Origin: PBB1 sp040400875
GTDB taxonomy: Bacteria; Pseudomonadota; Gammaproteobacteria; Burkholderiales; Burkholderiaceae_C
Assembly: GCA_040400875.1 (NCBI GenBank)
Contig: JBBAPK010000063.1
Coordinates: 1 to 8,715, forward strand
Direction of reading: 5' to 3'
Length of the DNA stretch: 8,715 bases
Every line of letters starts with the position of its first letter. Within the stretch, counting starts at the first letter, position 1. Position numbers and translations under genes: made by a program. Positions 1 to 7,399 of the stretch are shown here, piece after piece. The notes below the pieces were generated by a model that saw nothing but the letters and a program-made list of their open reading frames with translations, had not been told where the DNA came from and made no database searches.

Positions 1-84
1 CCTGAGCACATCGATGTCTGGCGCGTGCTGCATGGGCAGCGCGACGTCCCGGCGTGGATGAGCGAGCCACCGGACGCTCCTTGA
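1..84 (+). CDS. C-terminal fragment of a probable RelE/ParE-family toxin (5' end outside window)
   Basis: Frame 1 is open from the window edge and ends at TGA 82-84, giving 27 residues. The stretch IDVWRVLHGQRDVPAWM matches the usual end of RelE/ParE-family type II toxins, where a beta strand carrying R-V-L-H-G/x-x-R-D precedes a short C-terminal tail. Family members are ribosome-dependent mRNases (RelE) or gyrase poisons (ParE). This R-V-L-H-x-x-R-D form is more common in the ParE-like group, but 27 residues cannot settle the activity. The catalytic core and any antitoxin gene, usually just upstream, lie outside the window. The gene converges on the outer-membrane factor gene, with 12 bp between the two stop codons and no clear terminator in that gap. 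The family assignment is motif recognition on a short fragment. Confidence 0.62.
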   Translation, partial: PEHIDVWRVLHGQRDVPAWMSEPPDAP

Positions 85-96
85 CGGCCCAGCGGT

Positions 97-1569
97 CTAC
101 CTCGACGCCGACCAGCCCCCACCGAGCGACCGGTACACCGCCACCAGCGACGTGGCCTGTGCCACATCGGCCTGTGCCAGCGCGTCGCGCGCCGACAGCG
201 CTTCGCGCTCGGCGTCGAGCACGGCCAGGAAGTCGGTCACGCCGGCTTCATAGCGCAGGCCGGCCAGCCGGGCGGCTGCGCTGGCGCTGGTTTCGGCGCG
301 CGTCAGGCTGTCGCGGCGCTGGGCGCTGCGGCTGAACTGGGCGAAGGCGCCTTCGGTTTCTTCAAGTGCTGTGGCCAGCGTCTGCTCATAGGTGGCCAGA
401 TTGCCCAGCGCACGCGACTGGCTGGCGGCCACGCGTGCGCGGATGCGCCCGAAGTCGAGCACCGACCATGAGAACGCGACGCCGTTGGCGAAGCTTTGCG
501 ACTGGCTGTTGCCCAGATCGCTCAGGCGGGACGAGGCAAAGCCGAGCAGGCCGTTGATGCTGATGGTGGGATACAGGTCGGCCTGCGTCAGACCGACGTC
601 GGCGGTGGACGCTGCCAGCCGACGCTCGGCCACGGCCACATCCGGCCGGCGCGCCATCCATTGCTCGGGCGTGCCCACCGGCAGGCTGGCCAGATCGGTT
701 ACCGGCAGGTTGGGCAGCGCGGCCGGCACGATCAGGCGTGCACGCAGTTCGGCCGGTGGCTGCGCGCTCAGGGTCGCCAGACGGTAGATGGTCAGGTCGA
801 TGGACGCCTGCAAGCTGGGCAAGGCGGCTTCGGTGTTGGCGGTGAGGGTGCGCGCGCGTTCCAGATCGAGTTGTGTGCCGCGGCCGGCGTCGACACGCGC
901 TTGCGCAATGTCTTGCGAGGCGCGCTGGTTGAGCAAGGCCGCAGCGGTCAACTCGAGTCGGCGCTGCAGACCGCGCAACTCGAGGTAGTTGCGCACGACT
1001 TCGGCCGCCACGCTGGTTTGCGCCGCGCCGACACCCGCTTCGCTCGCGCTGACCTGCGCGGCAGCCGATTCCTTGGCCCTGCGCTCGCGCCCGAAGAAGT
1101 CGAGCTCCCAGTTGGCCACGAAGCCCAGGCTGTAGGCCGAGCCGGTGCGCTGGCTGCGCGTCAGGTCGAAGCCCGAGGTGGGCGGCGCGATCGAGCGGCT
1201 GGCACCGGCTTGCAAATCAATCTGAGGCAAGCTGGAAGCATCGATCTCGCTGCGCGCCGCGCTGCTTTCCTGCAGCCGTGCCTGCGCGATGCGCACGTCG
1301 CCATTGGCCAGCATGGCGCGTTCGACAAGGGCATCGAGCGCCGGGTCGTTGAAGCCGCGCCAGAAGGTGGCGATGTCGGCGCCTATCGGCTGGGTGTTGA
1401 GCACGATCGCACCCGATCCGATGAAGCCGGCGTCAAGCGCCGAAGGCGGAGTCCGGTAATTCGGCCCAACGGCCGCGCAGCCCGCGCACAGCAACGATGC
1501 CGCGATCGCACAGGCCACAACGGTGTGCGCCACGCTTCGATGCTCGACCGGAGTCAGCAAGTCACGCAT
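97..1569 (-). CDS. RND efflux outer-membrane factor lipoprotein (OprM/OprN/NodT family)
   Basis: Predicted outer-membrane channel of the tripartite pump: a trimeric barrel with a long periplasmic alpha tunnel that docks onto the fusion protein. The chosen start gives 490 residues, normal for the family. The N-terminus has basic residues, a hydrophobic stretch (about 13-30) and a lipobox-like LLCAGC, with Cys31 as the likely lipidated residue, then the VGPNYRTP typical of mature OprM-like proteins. Two outer-membrane-efflux (OEP) repeats follow, at about 70-260 and 285-475, rich in Ala/Gln/Arg heptads; NWELDFFGRERR and SWSVLDFGRIRAR are the paired repeat signatures. An in-frame ATG lies two codons upstream (1575), but GGGAG abuts it with no spacer, whereas it sits 6 nt before the ATG at 1569, so 1569 is preferred. 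The gene overlaps the permease stop by 8 bp, implying translational coupling. Oddity: Cys occupies lipobox position -3, usually Leu. Confidence 0.93.
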   Translation of the reverse strand: MRDLLTPVEHRSVAHTVVACAIAASLLCAGCAAVGPNYRTPPSALDAGFIGSGAIVLNTQPIGADIATFWRGFNDPALDALVERAMLANGDVRIAQARLQESSAARSEIDASSLPQIDLQAGASRSIAPPTSGFDLTRSQRTGSAYSLGFVANWELDFFGRERRAKESAAAQVSASEAGVGAAQTSVAAEVVRNYLELRGLQRRLELTAAALLNQRASQDIAQARVDAGRGTQLDLERARTLTANTEAALPSLQASIDLTIYRLATLSAQPPAELRARLIVPAALPNLPVTDLASLPVGTPEQWMARRPDVAVAERRLAASTADVGLTQADLYPTISINGLLGFASSRLSDLGNSQSQSFANGVAFSWSVLDFGRIRARVAASQSRALGNLATYEQTLATALEETEGAFAQFSRSAQRRDSLTRAETSASAAARLAGLRYEAGVTDFLAVLDAEREALSARDALAQADVAQATSLVAVYRSLGGGWSASR

Positions 1570-4500
1570 GGTCATCTCCCGAGGCTGCGGCTGCCGTGGC
1601 CGCAGCCGTCTCGGCGCGTCCCGCGTGGTGCAACTTGGCCGGCCACAGACGGCGCAGCAGCGCGTAGAACACCGGCGTGAGCACCAGGCCGAACACCGTC
1701 ACGCCGATCATTCCGCTCATCACGGCGATGCCGATGGCCTGGCGCATTTCGGCGCCGGCGCCGCTTGAAAACACCAGCGGAATCACACCGGCGATGAAGG
1801 CGATCGAGGTCATCAGGATCGGGCGCAGCCGCAGCCGGCACGACTCGACCACCGCCTGCACCGGCGTGCGCCCTTGCAGCTCGAGCTCGCGTGCAAATTC
1901 GACGATCAGGATGGCGTTCTTGCAGGCCAGCCCGACCAGCACCACGAAGGCGATCTGCGTGAAGATGTTGGCGTCGGCCGGCAGCCCCAAAAAGCCGCTG
2001 CCCCACACGCCCAGCACCGCGCTCAGGATGCACATCGGCACGATCAGCAAGATGGCCAGCGGCAGCACCCAGCTCTCGTACGTGGCCGCCAGCACCAAAA
2101 ACACCAGCATCACGCACAGCGGAAAGATCACGACCATGGTGTTGCCGGCGATCTTTTCCTGGTAGACCAGATCGGTCCATTCGTAGCCCATGCCGCGCGG
2201 CAGGGTCTCGGCGAGGATCTTTTCCATCTCGGCTTGCGCCTGGCCCGAGCTGAAGCCGGGCTTGGCCGCGCCGTTGAAGTCGGCGGTGTAAGCGCTGTTG
2301 TAGCGGCCCACCGCCGCCGGGCCGAAGGTCGGCTCCACGCTCATCATCGCGCCCAGCGGCACCATCTCGCCACGGGCGTTGCGGATCTTCAAGCTGGTGA
2401 TGTCCTCGGCCTTGGCGCGGTAGCCGGCATCGGCCTGCACGATCACCTGATAGGTCTTGCCAAAGCGGTTGAAGTCGTTGACGTACAGCGACCCCAGATA
2501 GGTCTGCATGGTGTCGTAGATGTCGTTGAGGTTGACGCCCATCTGCTTGGCGCGCGTGCGGTCGACATTGGCAAACAACTGCGGCACGTTGATCTGGTAG
2601 CTGCTGAAGGCCTGCGTGACCGAGCTGTTGGGGTTGCCGTAGATGCGACCCATGAGCTGCTGCACCACGCCGTTGAGCGCCACCTCGCCGGCTCCCGAGC
2701 GGTCCTGGATCTGCAGCCTGAAGCCGCCCGCATTGCCCAGCCCGCTGACCGGCGGCGGGTTGAGCACGAACAGGAAGGCGCCTTGAATCACGCCCAGCCG
2801 CTGGTTGACCTGCGCGACGATGCCGTTGGCGCTGAGCTCGGGTGTGGTGCGCTGCTCGAACGGATCGAGCGTGAGAAACACGATGCCCGAGTTGGACGCC
2901 GCGGTGAAGCCGTTGATGCTCAGGCCCGGAAAGGCCACCGAGGCATGCACGCCGGGGATCGACTTGGCGATGTCGCTCATCTGGCGGATGACGGCGGTGG
3001 TGCGCTCAAGGCTCGCGCCATCGGGCAGCTGCGCGATGCCGATCAGGTACTGCTTGTCTTGCTGCGGCACGAAGCCGGTGGGCACCTTGGTGAACATGAA
3101 TACCGTGAGGCCGAGCAGCGCGGCATAGATCACCAGCGAGACCGTCTTGCGCTTGACGACTGCGGTGGTGACCACGCCGCTGTAGCGCTGCGCGTTGCGG
3201 CTGAAGAATCGGTTGAACCAGCGAAAAAAGCCGCCAAACAGCGTGTCCATGACGCGGGTCACGCGGTCTTTGGGGGCGTCGTGGGGCTGCAGCAAGATGG
3301 CGCACAGCGCGGGCGACAGCGTGAGCGAATTGAACGCCGAGATGACCGTCGAAATCGCGATGGTCACGGCGAACTGCTTGTAGAACTGGCCCGACAGTCC
3401 GCTCACGAAAGCCAGCGGCACGAACACCGCGCACAGCACCAGGCCGATGGCGATGATGGGGCCCGAGACCTCTTGCATCGCCTTCACGCTGGCCGCATGC
3501 GGGCTGAGGCCCGCAGCAATGTTGCGCTCGACGTTTTCGACCACCACGATGGCGTCGTCGACCACGATGCCGATGGCCAGCACCAGCCCGAACAGCGTGA
3601 GCGTGTTGATCGAAAAGCCCAGCATCAGCAGCACCGCAAACGTGCCCACGATGGACACCGGCACCGCCAGCAGTGGGATCAGCGATGCGCGCCAGGTCTG
3701 CAAAAAGATCACCACCACGATGACCACCAGCAGCACCGCTTCGATCAGCGTGGAAATCACCTTCTCGATCGAGGTCTGCACGAAGCGCGTGGGGTCGTAG
3801 ACGATGTCGTAGTCGACGCCTTCGGGAAAGTCTGCCTTGAGCCGCTCCATGGTGGCGCGCACATCAGTGGCGAGCTGCAGCGCGTTGGAGTTGGGCGCCT
3901 GGAAGATGGCAATCGCCGAGGCTTCCTTGTTGTTGAGCAGCGAGCCCAGCGAGTAGGTGCTCGGGCCGAGTTCGACGCGGCCGAGGTCCTTGATGCGAAT
4001 CAGCGAGCCATCGGCCGCATCGGCCTTGACGATCACGTCGGCAAACTGCTCTTCGGTCGTCAGCCGGCCCTGGGTGTTGATGGCCAGCTGGAACTCGGTG
4101 CCCGCCGCCGACGGCATGCTGCCGACCACGCCGGCGGCGACCTGCGCGTTTTGCTCGCGCAGCGCGGCCACCACGTCGCCCGAGGTCAGGTTGCGCGCGG
4201 CGAGCTTTTGCGGATCGAGCCACACGCGCATGGCGTAGTCGCCCGAGCCAAACGCCTGCACCGAGCCCATGCCCTGAATGCGATACAGCGCATCGCGCAC
4301 ATTGAGCACCGCGTAGTTGCGCAGGTACAGCGCGTCATAGCGGTTGTCGGGCGAGACCATGTGAACCACCATGGTCAGGTTGGGCGAACTCTTCTCGGTG
4401 GTGATGCCGATCTGTCGCACGATCTCGGGCAGCCGCGGCGTGGCGCGGGTCACGCGGTTTTGCACCGCGGTCTCGGCGGCTTCGGGGTCGGTGCCGATCT

Positions 4501-4789
4501 TGAAGCTCAGCGTGAGCGTCATCGCACCGTCGGCGGTGGCCAGGCTGTTCATGTAGAGCAGCCCGTCGATGCCGTTGAGCTGCTCTTCAAGCGGCGTGGA
4601 AACCGTCTCGGCGATCACCCGCGCATTGGCGCCAGGAAACTGCGCGCGCACCACCACCTGCGGCGGCGTGACCTCGGGGTATTCGGAGATCGGCAGCACG
4701 AACAGCGACAGCGTGCCGATGAGGGTGATCACGACCGACAGCACGGCCGCAAAGATCGGCCGGTCGATGAAAAAGCGAGAGATGTTCAT
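1562..4789 (-). CDS. RND efflux permease, HAE1 family, MexF/OqxB-like
   Basis: Inner-membrane, proton-driven drug exporter of the resistance-nodulation-division superfamily, working as a trimer. From MNISRFFIDRPIFA it is 1075 residues; MexF/OqxB-type proteins are about 1050-1060. TM1 is at about 10-30. The first periplasmic porter/docking region spans about 35-340, TM2-6 about 345-500, TM7 about 550-568, the second periplasmic region about 570-880, and TM8-12 about 885-1045. The proton-relay residues equivalent to AcrB D407/D408/K940/R971/T978 are all visible: D411-D412 (GIVVDDAIVVVENVER), K957 (GLACKNAILIVEF), R987 and T994 (RLRLRPILMTS). MVVHMVSPDNRYD and GTEFQLAINTQGRLTTEEQF are MexF/OqxB-like. 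The frame is open 20 codons upstream, but that stretch is Arg-rich and overlaps the fusion-protein gene; the ATG at 4789 follows TGAGG by 8 nt and aligns with the family start. The C-terminus carries an unusual Ala-rich tail (about 1056-1075). Known relatives export chloramphenicol, quinolones and trimethoprim; substrates here cannot be read from sequence. Confidence 0.97.
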   Translation of the reverse strand: MNISRFFIDRPIFAAVLSVVITLIGTLSLFVLPISEYPEVTPPQVVVRAQFPGANARVIAETVSTPLEEQLNGIDGLLYMNSLATADGAMTLTLSFKIGTDPEAAETAVQNRVTRATPRLPEIVRQIGITTEKSSPNLTMVVHMVSPDNRYDALYLRNYAVLNVRDALYRIQGMGSVQAFGSGDYAMRVWLDPQKLAARNLTSGDVVAALREQNAQVAAGVVGSMPSAAGTEFQLAINTQGRLTTEEQFADVIVKADAADGSLIRIKDLGRVELGPSTYSLGSLLNNKEASAIAIFQAPNSNALQLATDVRATMERLKADFPEGVDYDIVYDPTRFVQTSIEKVISTLIEAVLLVVIVVVIFLQTWRASLIPLLAVPVSIVGTFAVLLMLGFSINTLTLFGLVLAIGIVVDDAIVVVENVERNIAAGLSPHAASVKAMQEVSGPIIAIGLVLCAVFVPLAFVSGLSGQFYKQFAVTIAISTVISAFNSLTLSPALCAILLQPHDAPKDRVTRVMDTLFGGFFRWFNRFFSRNAQRYSGVVTTAVVKRKTVSLVIYAALLGLTVFMFTKVPTGFVPQQDKQYLIGIAQLPDGASLERTTAVIRQMSDIAKSIPGVHASVAFPGLSINGFTAASNSGIVFLTLDPFEQRTTPELSANGIVAQVNQRLGVIQGAFLFVLNPPPVSGLGNAGGFRLQIQDRSGAGEVALNGVVQQLMGRIYGNPNSSVTQAFSSYQINVPQLFANVDRTRAKQMGVNLNDIYDTMQTYLGSLYVNDFNRFGKTYQVIVQADAGYRAKAEDITSLKIRNARGEMVPLGAMMSVEPTFGPAAVGRYNSAYTADFNGAAKPGFSSGQAQAEMEKILAETLPRGMGYEWTDLVYQEKIAGNTMVVIFPLCVMLVFLVLAATYESWVLPLAILLIVPMCILSAVLGVWGSGFLGLPADANIFTQIAFVVLVGLACKNAILIVEFARELELQGRTPVQAVVESCRLRLRPILMTSIAFIAGVIPLVFSSGAGAEMRQAIGIAVMSGMIGVTVFGLVLTPVFYALLRRLWPAKLHHAGRAETAAATAAAASGDDHA
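1576..1580 (-). promoter_or_regulatory. Ribosome binding site of the outer-membrane factor gene (decides the start)
   Basis: The minus strand reads CGGGAG ATGACC ATG. GGGAG touches the first ATG (1575) but is correctly spaced, 6 nt, from the second (1569), which favours the second. The site lies inside the 3' end of the permease gene. Confidence 0.6.
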
Positions 4790-4797
4790 GGCGCCGG

Positions 4798-4802
4798 CCT
4801 CA
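4798..4802 (-). promoter_or_regulatory. Ribosome binding site of the permease gene, overlapping the upstream stop codon
   Basis: The minus strand reads TGAGG, 8 nt (ccggcgcc) before the permease ATG. Its TGA is also the stop codon of the fusion-protein gene, so ribosomes finishing that gene terminate on the permease's binding site. This supports coupled translation and the choice of 4789 as the start. Confidence 0.6.
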
Positions 4803-6005
4803 GGCCGCTGACGCTGCCGAAGCCGGCGAGGCCGGCGCCGATGCCGCACCCGGCGCAGGCGCTGCCAGCGGCATGCCGCGCGCGTCGGTGTCGAGCTTGA
4901 TCGGTGCGACCGGCGCGCCGGGGCGCACGCGCTGCAGGCCGTCGACCACCACCAGCTCGCCCGCCTTCAGGCCCTGCGTGATCACGCGCATGCCGTCCAT
5001 CAGCGCGCCGAGTTGCACCTCGCGCGGCTGCGCCACATTGCCTTCGCCGACCACGAACAGCAGCTTCTTGCTCTGGTCGGTGGAGATGGCGCGCTCGGGC
5101 GTGAGCACCGCAGGGTAGGGCACGCCACCAGCGAGCTGCAGCCGCGCAAACAGCCCCGGCGTGAACTCGCCGCGGGTGTTGTCGAACACCGCGCGCATGC
5201 GGATCGAGCCGGTCTGTGGATTGAGCCGGTTGTCGACGAAATCGATGCGGCCCTCATGCGGAAAACCCGACTCGTCGGCCAGCCCCATGCGCACGGTGCG
5301 CAAGCCGGGGTCGCCCTTGCGCAGCCGTAAGAAGACCTGTTCGCTGCTGTCGAAGTAGGCGTACACCGTTTGCGTGGCCACCAGCGTGGTCAGCACGCTT
5401 TGCGGCGTGACCAGATTGCCTTCAGTCAGATCGGCACGCGAGAGCTGCCCGGCCATCGGCGCGGTCACCTTCGTGTAGCCCAGGTTGAGTTGCGCGATGC
5501 GCAGCGCCGCTTCGGCCGTGCGTATGTCGGCGCCGCTGGTGGCCGCACCCGACGTGAGCTGATCGAACTCCTGACGCGACACCGCCTTGGACTCAAGCAG
5601 TTTTTGCGCGCGGGCCAGATCTTGCGTGGCCAACTCGGCGCGCGAGCGCGCTGCGCTCAGCTGCGACTGCGCGCGCGCCAGCTCGGCCTCAAAGGGCTGG
5701 GGATCGATGGTGAACAGCAGCGCGCCCGCAGCCACCCGCGCGCCATCGCGAAAGTGCACTTTTTCGATCGTGCCACCCACACGCGCTCGCACCTCGACCC
5801 AGCGCGGCGCCTCCAGACGCCCAGTGAATTCATAGCTGTCGCTCACCGTGCGCTGCACCGCTGCGGCCACCGACACCGGCGCGGCACCCGGTGGCCCGCC
5901 CGCCGGCTCCGCAGGCTTGGAGCACGCGCCAAGCAACAGCACCGCCATCAGCACGGCTGCGCCACAGGCGGCATGGGCGACGGACTTCACGGGGGCAGCG
6001 ATCAT
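4800..6005 (-). CDS. RND efflux periplasmic adaptor (membrane-fusion) lipoprotein, MexE/OqxA-like
   Basis: Adaptor subunit linking the permease to the outer-membrane channel; 401 residues, usual for the family. The N-terminus is a lipoprotein signal: hydrophobic about 15-27, then LLLGAC with Cys28 as the lipidated residue, so the mature protein is anchored in the inner membrane. A Pro/Gly-rich linker follows. The first lipoyl half (about 70-105) contains RVGGTIEKVHFRDGARV; an alpha-helical hairpin rich in Ala/Gln/Leu lies at about 105-165; the second lipoyl half (LGYTKVTAPMAGQLSRADL) follows; then the beta-barrel and membrane-proximal domains. VYAYFDSSEQVFLRL is a MexE/OqxA-type signature. 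The C-terminus ends in a low-complexity Ala/Pro/Ser tail (about 376-401). First gene of the operon; stop and permease start are 10 bp apart. The ATG at 6005 has only a weak Shine-Dalgarno (GAAG). Lipoprotein signal position supports this start. No TetR- or LysR-type regulator gene lies next to it in the window. Confidence 0.96.
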   Translation of the reverse strand: MIAAPVKSVAHAACGAAVLMAVLLLGACSKPAEPAGGPPGAAPVSVAAAVQRTVSDSYEFTGRLEAPRWVEVRARVGGTIEKVHFRDGARVAAGALLFTIDPQPFEAELARAQSQLSAARSRAELATQDLARAQKLLESKAVSRQEFDQLTSGAATSGADIRTAEAALRIAQLNLGYTKVTAPMAGQLSRADLTEGNLVTPQSVLTTLVATQTVYAYFDSSEQVFLRLRKGDPGLRTVRMGLADESGFPHEGRIDFVDNRLNPQTGSIRMRAVFDNTRGEFTPGLFARLQLAGGVPYPAVLTPERAISTDQSKKLLFVVGEGNVAQPREVQLGALMDGMRVITQGLKAGELVVVDGLQRVRPGAPVAPIKLDTDARGMPLAAPAPGAASAPASPASAASAA

Positions 6006-6118
6006 GATCTTCGGTCTCGGGGCAGCGAACGGGGGGTGGACGCGAAGTCCGGTCAGATCAAGTGGGGCGGGCGACCTCGTGGCGCGGGCCGCAGCTTAGG
6101 GTCAGCGGCGCACGATAA

Positions 6119-6140
6119 CCAAAGCCGCGCGGTGCTTTGG
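6119..6140 (-). terminator. Hairpin directly after trmB, possible weak intrinsic terminator
   Basis: CCAAAGC (6119-6125) and GCTTTGG (6134-6140) form a perfect 7-bp stem around an 8-nt loop, starting one base after the trmB stop codon. On the trmB strand the stem is followed by TTATCG rather than a long T run, so termination is probably partial. It separates trmB from the efflux operon, which begins 114 bp further on. The rest of the 6006-6118 gap is GC-rich, and I see no convincing sigma70 promoter in it. Confidence 0.4.
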
Positions 6141-6141
6141 G

Positions 6142-6873
6142 TCACACGCGCTGGAACACCAGGTCCCACACACCGTGGCCGAGTTTGAGGCCGCGCCGCT
6201 CGAACTTGGTCAGCGGCCGGTAGTGCGGGCGCGGCGCGTAGCCGCTGGCGGTGTTGCGCAGCGCGGGCTCGGCGCCGAGCACCTCAAGCATCTGTTCGGC
6301 ATAGGGCTGCCAGTCGGTCGCGCAGTGCAGGTAGCCGCCGGGTGCCAGCCGCGTGCACAGGCGTGCGACGAAGTCGGGCTGGATCAGGCGGCGCTTGTTG
6401 TGCTTTTTCTTGTGCCACGGGTCGGGAAAGAACACATGCACGCCGCCCAGCGAGAGTGGCGCGATCATGTGGTCGAGCACCTCGACCGCGTCGTGCCGCA
6501 CGATGCGCACATTGGCCAGACCCTGCTCGCCGATCAGCTTGAGCAGCGCGCCCACGCCCGGCGAGTGCACCTCGACGCCCAGAAAGTCTGTGTCGGGCAG
6601 AGCGGCGGCGATGGCCGCGGTGGCGTCACCCATGCCAAAGCCGATCTCGAGCACCAAAGGCGCGCTGCGGCCAAACGCCTGTGCCGCATCCAGCGGCTGC
6701 GCGGCATAGGGCAGCACATAGGCCGGCCCGAGTTCTTCCATCGCCCGCACCTGACCGCTGCCCATGCGCCCGGCGCGCAGCACAAACGACTTGATGGCGC
6801 GGTGATGCGCTGGGCTCTCGCCGGTCGGCTCGGTCTTCACAGGCAGATCCAACGCGGTGGTGGGCAGGTTCAT
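6142..6873 (-). CDS. trmB: tRNA (guanine-N7-)-methyltransferase TrmB
   Basis: Uses S-adenosylmethionine to methylate N7 of G46 in the variable loop of many tRNAs; cytoplasmic. From the ATG at 6873 it is 243 residues (E. coli TrmB is 239). SAM-binding motif LEIGFGMGD lies at 75-83, the acidic strand-2 end FLGVEVH at about 97-103, the catalytic/tRNA-binding loop FFPDPWHKKKHNKRR at 148-162, ATDW at 185-188 and the closing TKFERRG at 222-228. All family motifs are intact. The frame extends 13 codons further to a TTG at 6912, but neither start has a good Shine-Dalgarno; the ATG gives the usual length and leaves the conserved IKSFVLRAGRM at about 27-37. The gene lies 60 bp downstream of the psiE-like gene on the same strand, and the two may share a transcript. 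Confidence 0.96.
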   Translation of the reverse strand: MNLPTTALDLPVKTEPTGESPAHHRAIKSFVLRAGRMGSGQVRAMEELGPAYVLPYAAQPLDAAQAFGRSAPLVLEIGFGMGDATAAIAAALPDTDFLGVEVHSPGVGALLKLIGEQGLANVRIVRHDAVEVLDHMIAPLSLGGVHVFFPDPWHKKKHNKRRLIQPDFVARLCTRLAPGGYLHCATDWQPYAEQMLEVLGAEPALRNTASGYAPRPHYRPLTKFERRGLKLGHGVWDLVFQRV

Positions 6874-6933
6874 GGATTCAAAAAGTGGCAACAGCGAGGA
6901 CCGCCGCCGCAAGTGTTGTGCAGCATTGGCGCA

Positions 6934-7293
6934 TCAGTCCCCAGTGCGCATTCGGCTGACGACCCAGCAAGCCGCCGCAATGAGCAAGATCGCGCCACTT
7001 TCATAGATCAGCACGATGGGGTCGGTCTCTTTGCTCTGCAGCACGATCAAACGGCTCAGCGCGGTCATGGCGATGAACAGCGGCAGCGTGATGAGGTTGC
7101 CCTGCTTGGCGTAAAAGGCCCCGAGCATGCCGAGCACCTCGGCAAAGATGAACATCAGCAACAGATCTTCCAGCGCGACCTTGCCGCTTTCGAACAGAGA
7201 AAAGATTTGCTGGCCCATGGCGATCACCGTGAATCCGGCGATCACCACCAGAAAGAACTTCTCGGCTCCATCTATGACTCGTTTGATCAGCAT
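6934..7293 (-). CDS. PsiE-family (phosphate-starvation-inducible E-like) small membrane protein
   Basis: A 119-residue inner-membrane protein with four predicted helices, at about 12-34, 41-62, 67-85 and 92-113. VLGMLGAFYAKQG followed by LPLFIAMTALSRLIVL is the conserved core of the PsiE family (E. coli PsiE, 136 residues, is induced by phosphate limitation; its biochemical role is unknown). The frame is open back to a GTG at 7371, but the ATG at 7293 has an excellent Shine-Dalgarno and puts the first helix at the normal place, so the longer version is rejected. No complete Pho box is visible upstream, so phosphate control is not supported here. trmB follows after 60 bp. The family call is by motif and topology; the name says little about function. 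Confidence 0.85.
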   Translation of the reverse strand: MLIKRVIDGAEKFFLVVIAGFTVIAMGQQIFSLFESGKVALEDLLLMFIFAEVLGMLGAFYAKQGNLITLPLFIAMTALSRLIVLQSKETDPIVLIYESGAILLIAAACWVVSRMRTGD

Positions 7294-7298
7294 GTCGG

Positions 7299-7306
7299 CC
7301 TCCTTT
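7299..7306 (-). promoter_or_regulatory. Strong ribosome binding site of the PsiE-family gene
   Basis: The minus strand reads AAAGGAGG, then 5 nt (ccgac), then ATG at 7293. It is close to a perfect anti-16S match with good spacing and fixes the start 78 bp inside the longest open frame. Confidence 0.85.
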
Positions 7307-7347
7307 GTCGGCGCACTGTAACGACAGGCGAGAAGTCGCAAACCAGC

Positions 7348-7372
7348 GATCACTGAATCCCGCTTGATCACT
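7348..7372 (-). repeat. Heptamer direct repeat upstream of the PsiE-family gene
   Basis: AGTGATC occurs twice on the minus strand (7372-7366 and 7354-7348), 18 bp start to start, ending 55 bp before the PsiE-family start codon. This could be a pair of regulator half-sites, but two heptamers in a 222-bp gap may also be chance. Confidence 0.3.
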
Positions 7373-7399
7373 TAAAGCGTTTTCGGAACTTTCTGAATG

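Noticed and set aside
60..79. GAGCG/CGCTC inverted repeat as a shared terminator for the convergent genes
   Set aside because: Only 5 bp with a 10-nt loop, no T tract on either side, and it lies within the toxin-like coding end.
496..1680. 394-codon plus-strand open frame opposite the outer-membrane factor gene
   Set aside because: Composition-driven shadow: no recognisable motif, while the opposite strand encodes a full OprM-type protein.
1874..4900. 1008-codon open frame on the plus strand, antisense to the permease gene
   Set aside because: Its translation is a His/Asp/Arg/Gln-rich string without domains and mirrors the high-GC third-position bias of the permease gene, whose product is complete and recognisable.
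6005..6060. TGATCT/AGATCA inverted repeat that could mask the adaptor start codon
   Set aside because: A 6-bp match is expected by chance in a gap of this length, and no further pairing strengthens it convincingly.
5370..6188. 272-codon plus-strand open frame opposite the adaptor gene
   Set aside because: Arg/Gly/Ala-rich shadow without motifs; it runs through the whole 5' gap and into trmB.
7321..7327. Pho-box half-site CTGTCGT on the minus strand upstream of the psiE-like gene
   Set aside because: It matches one half (CTGTCAT) with one mismatch, but neither neighbouring position at the 11-bp period matches, so no functional Pho box is supported.
6175..7356. 393-codon plus-strand open frame across trmB and the psiE-like gene
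   Set aside because: It covers two well-supported genes and their gap in antisense, and the His/Gln/Arg-rich translation shows no family features.
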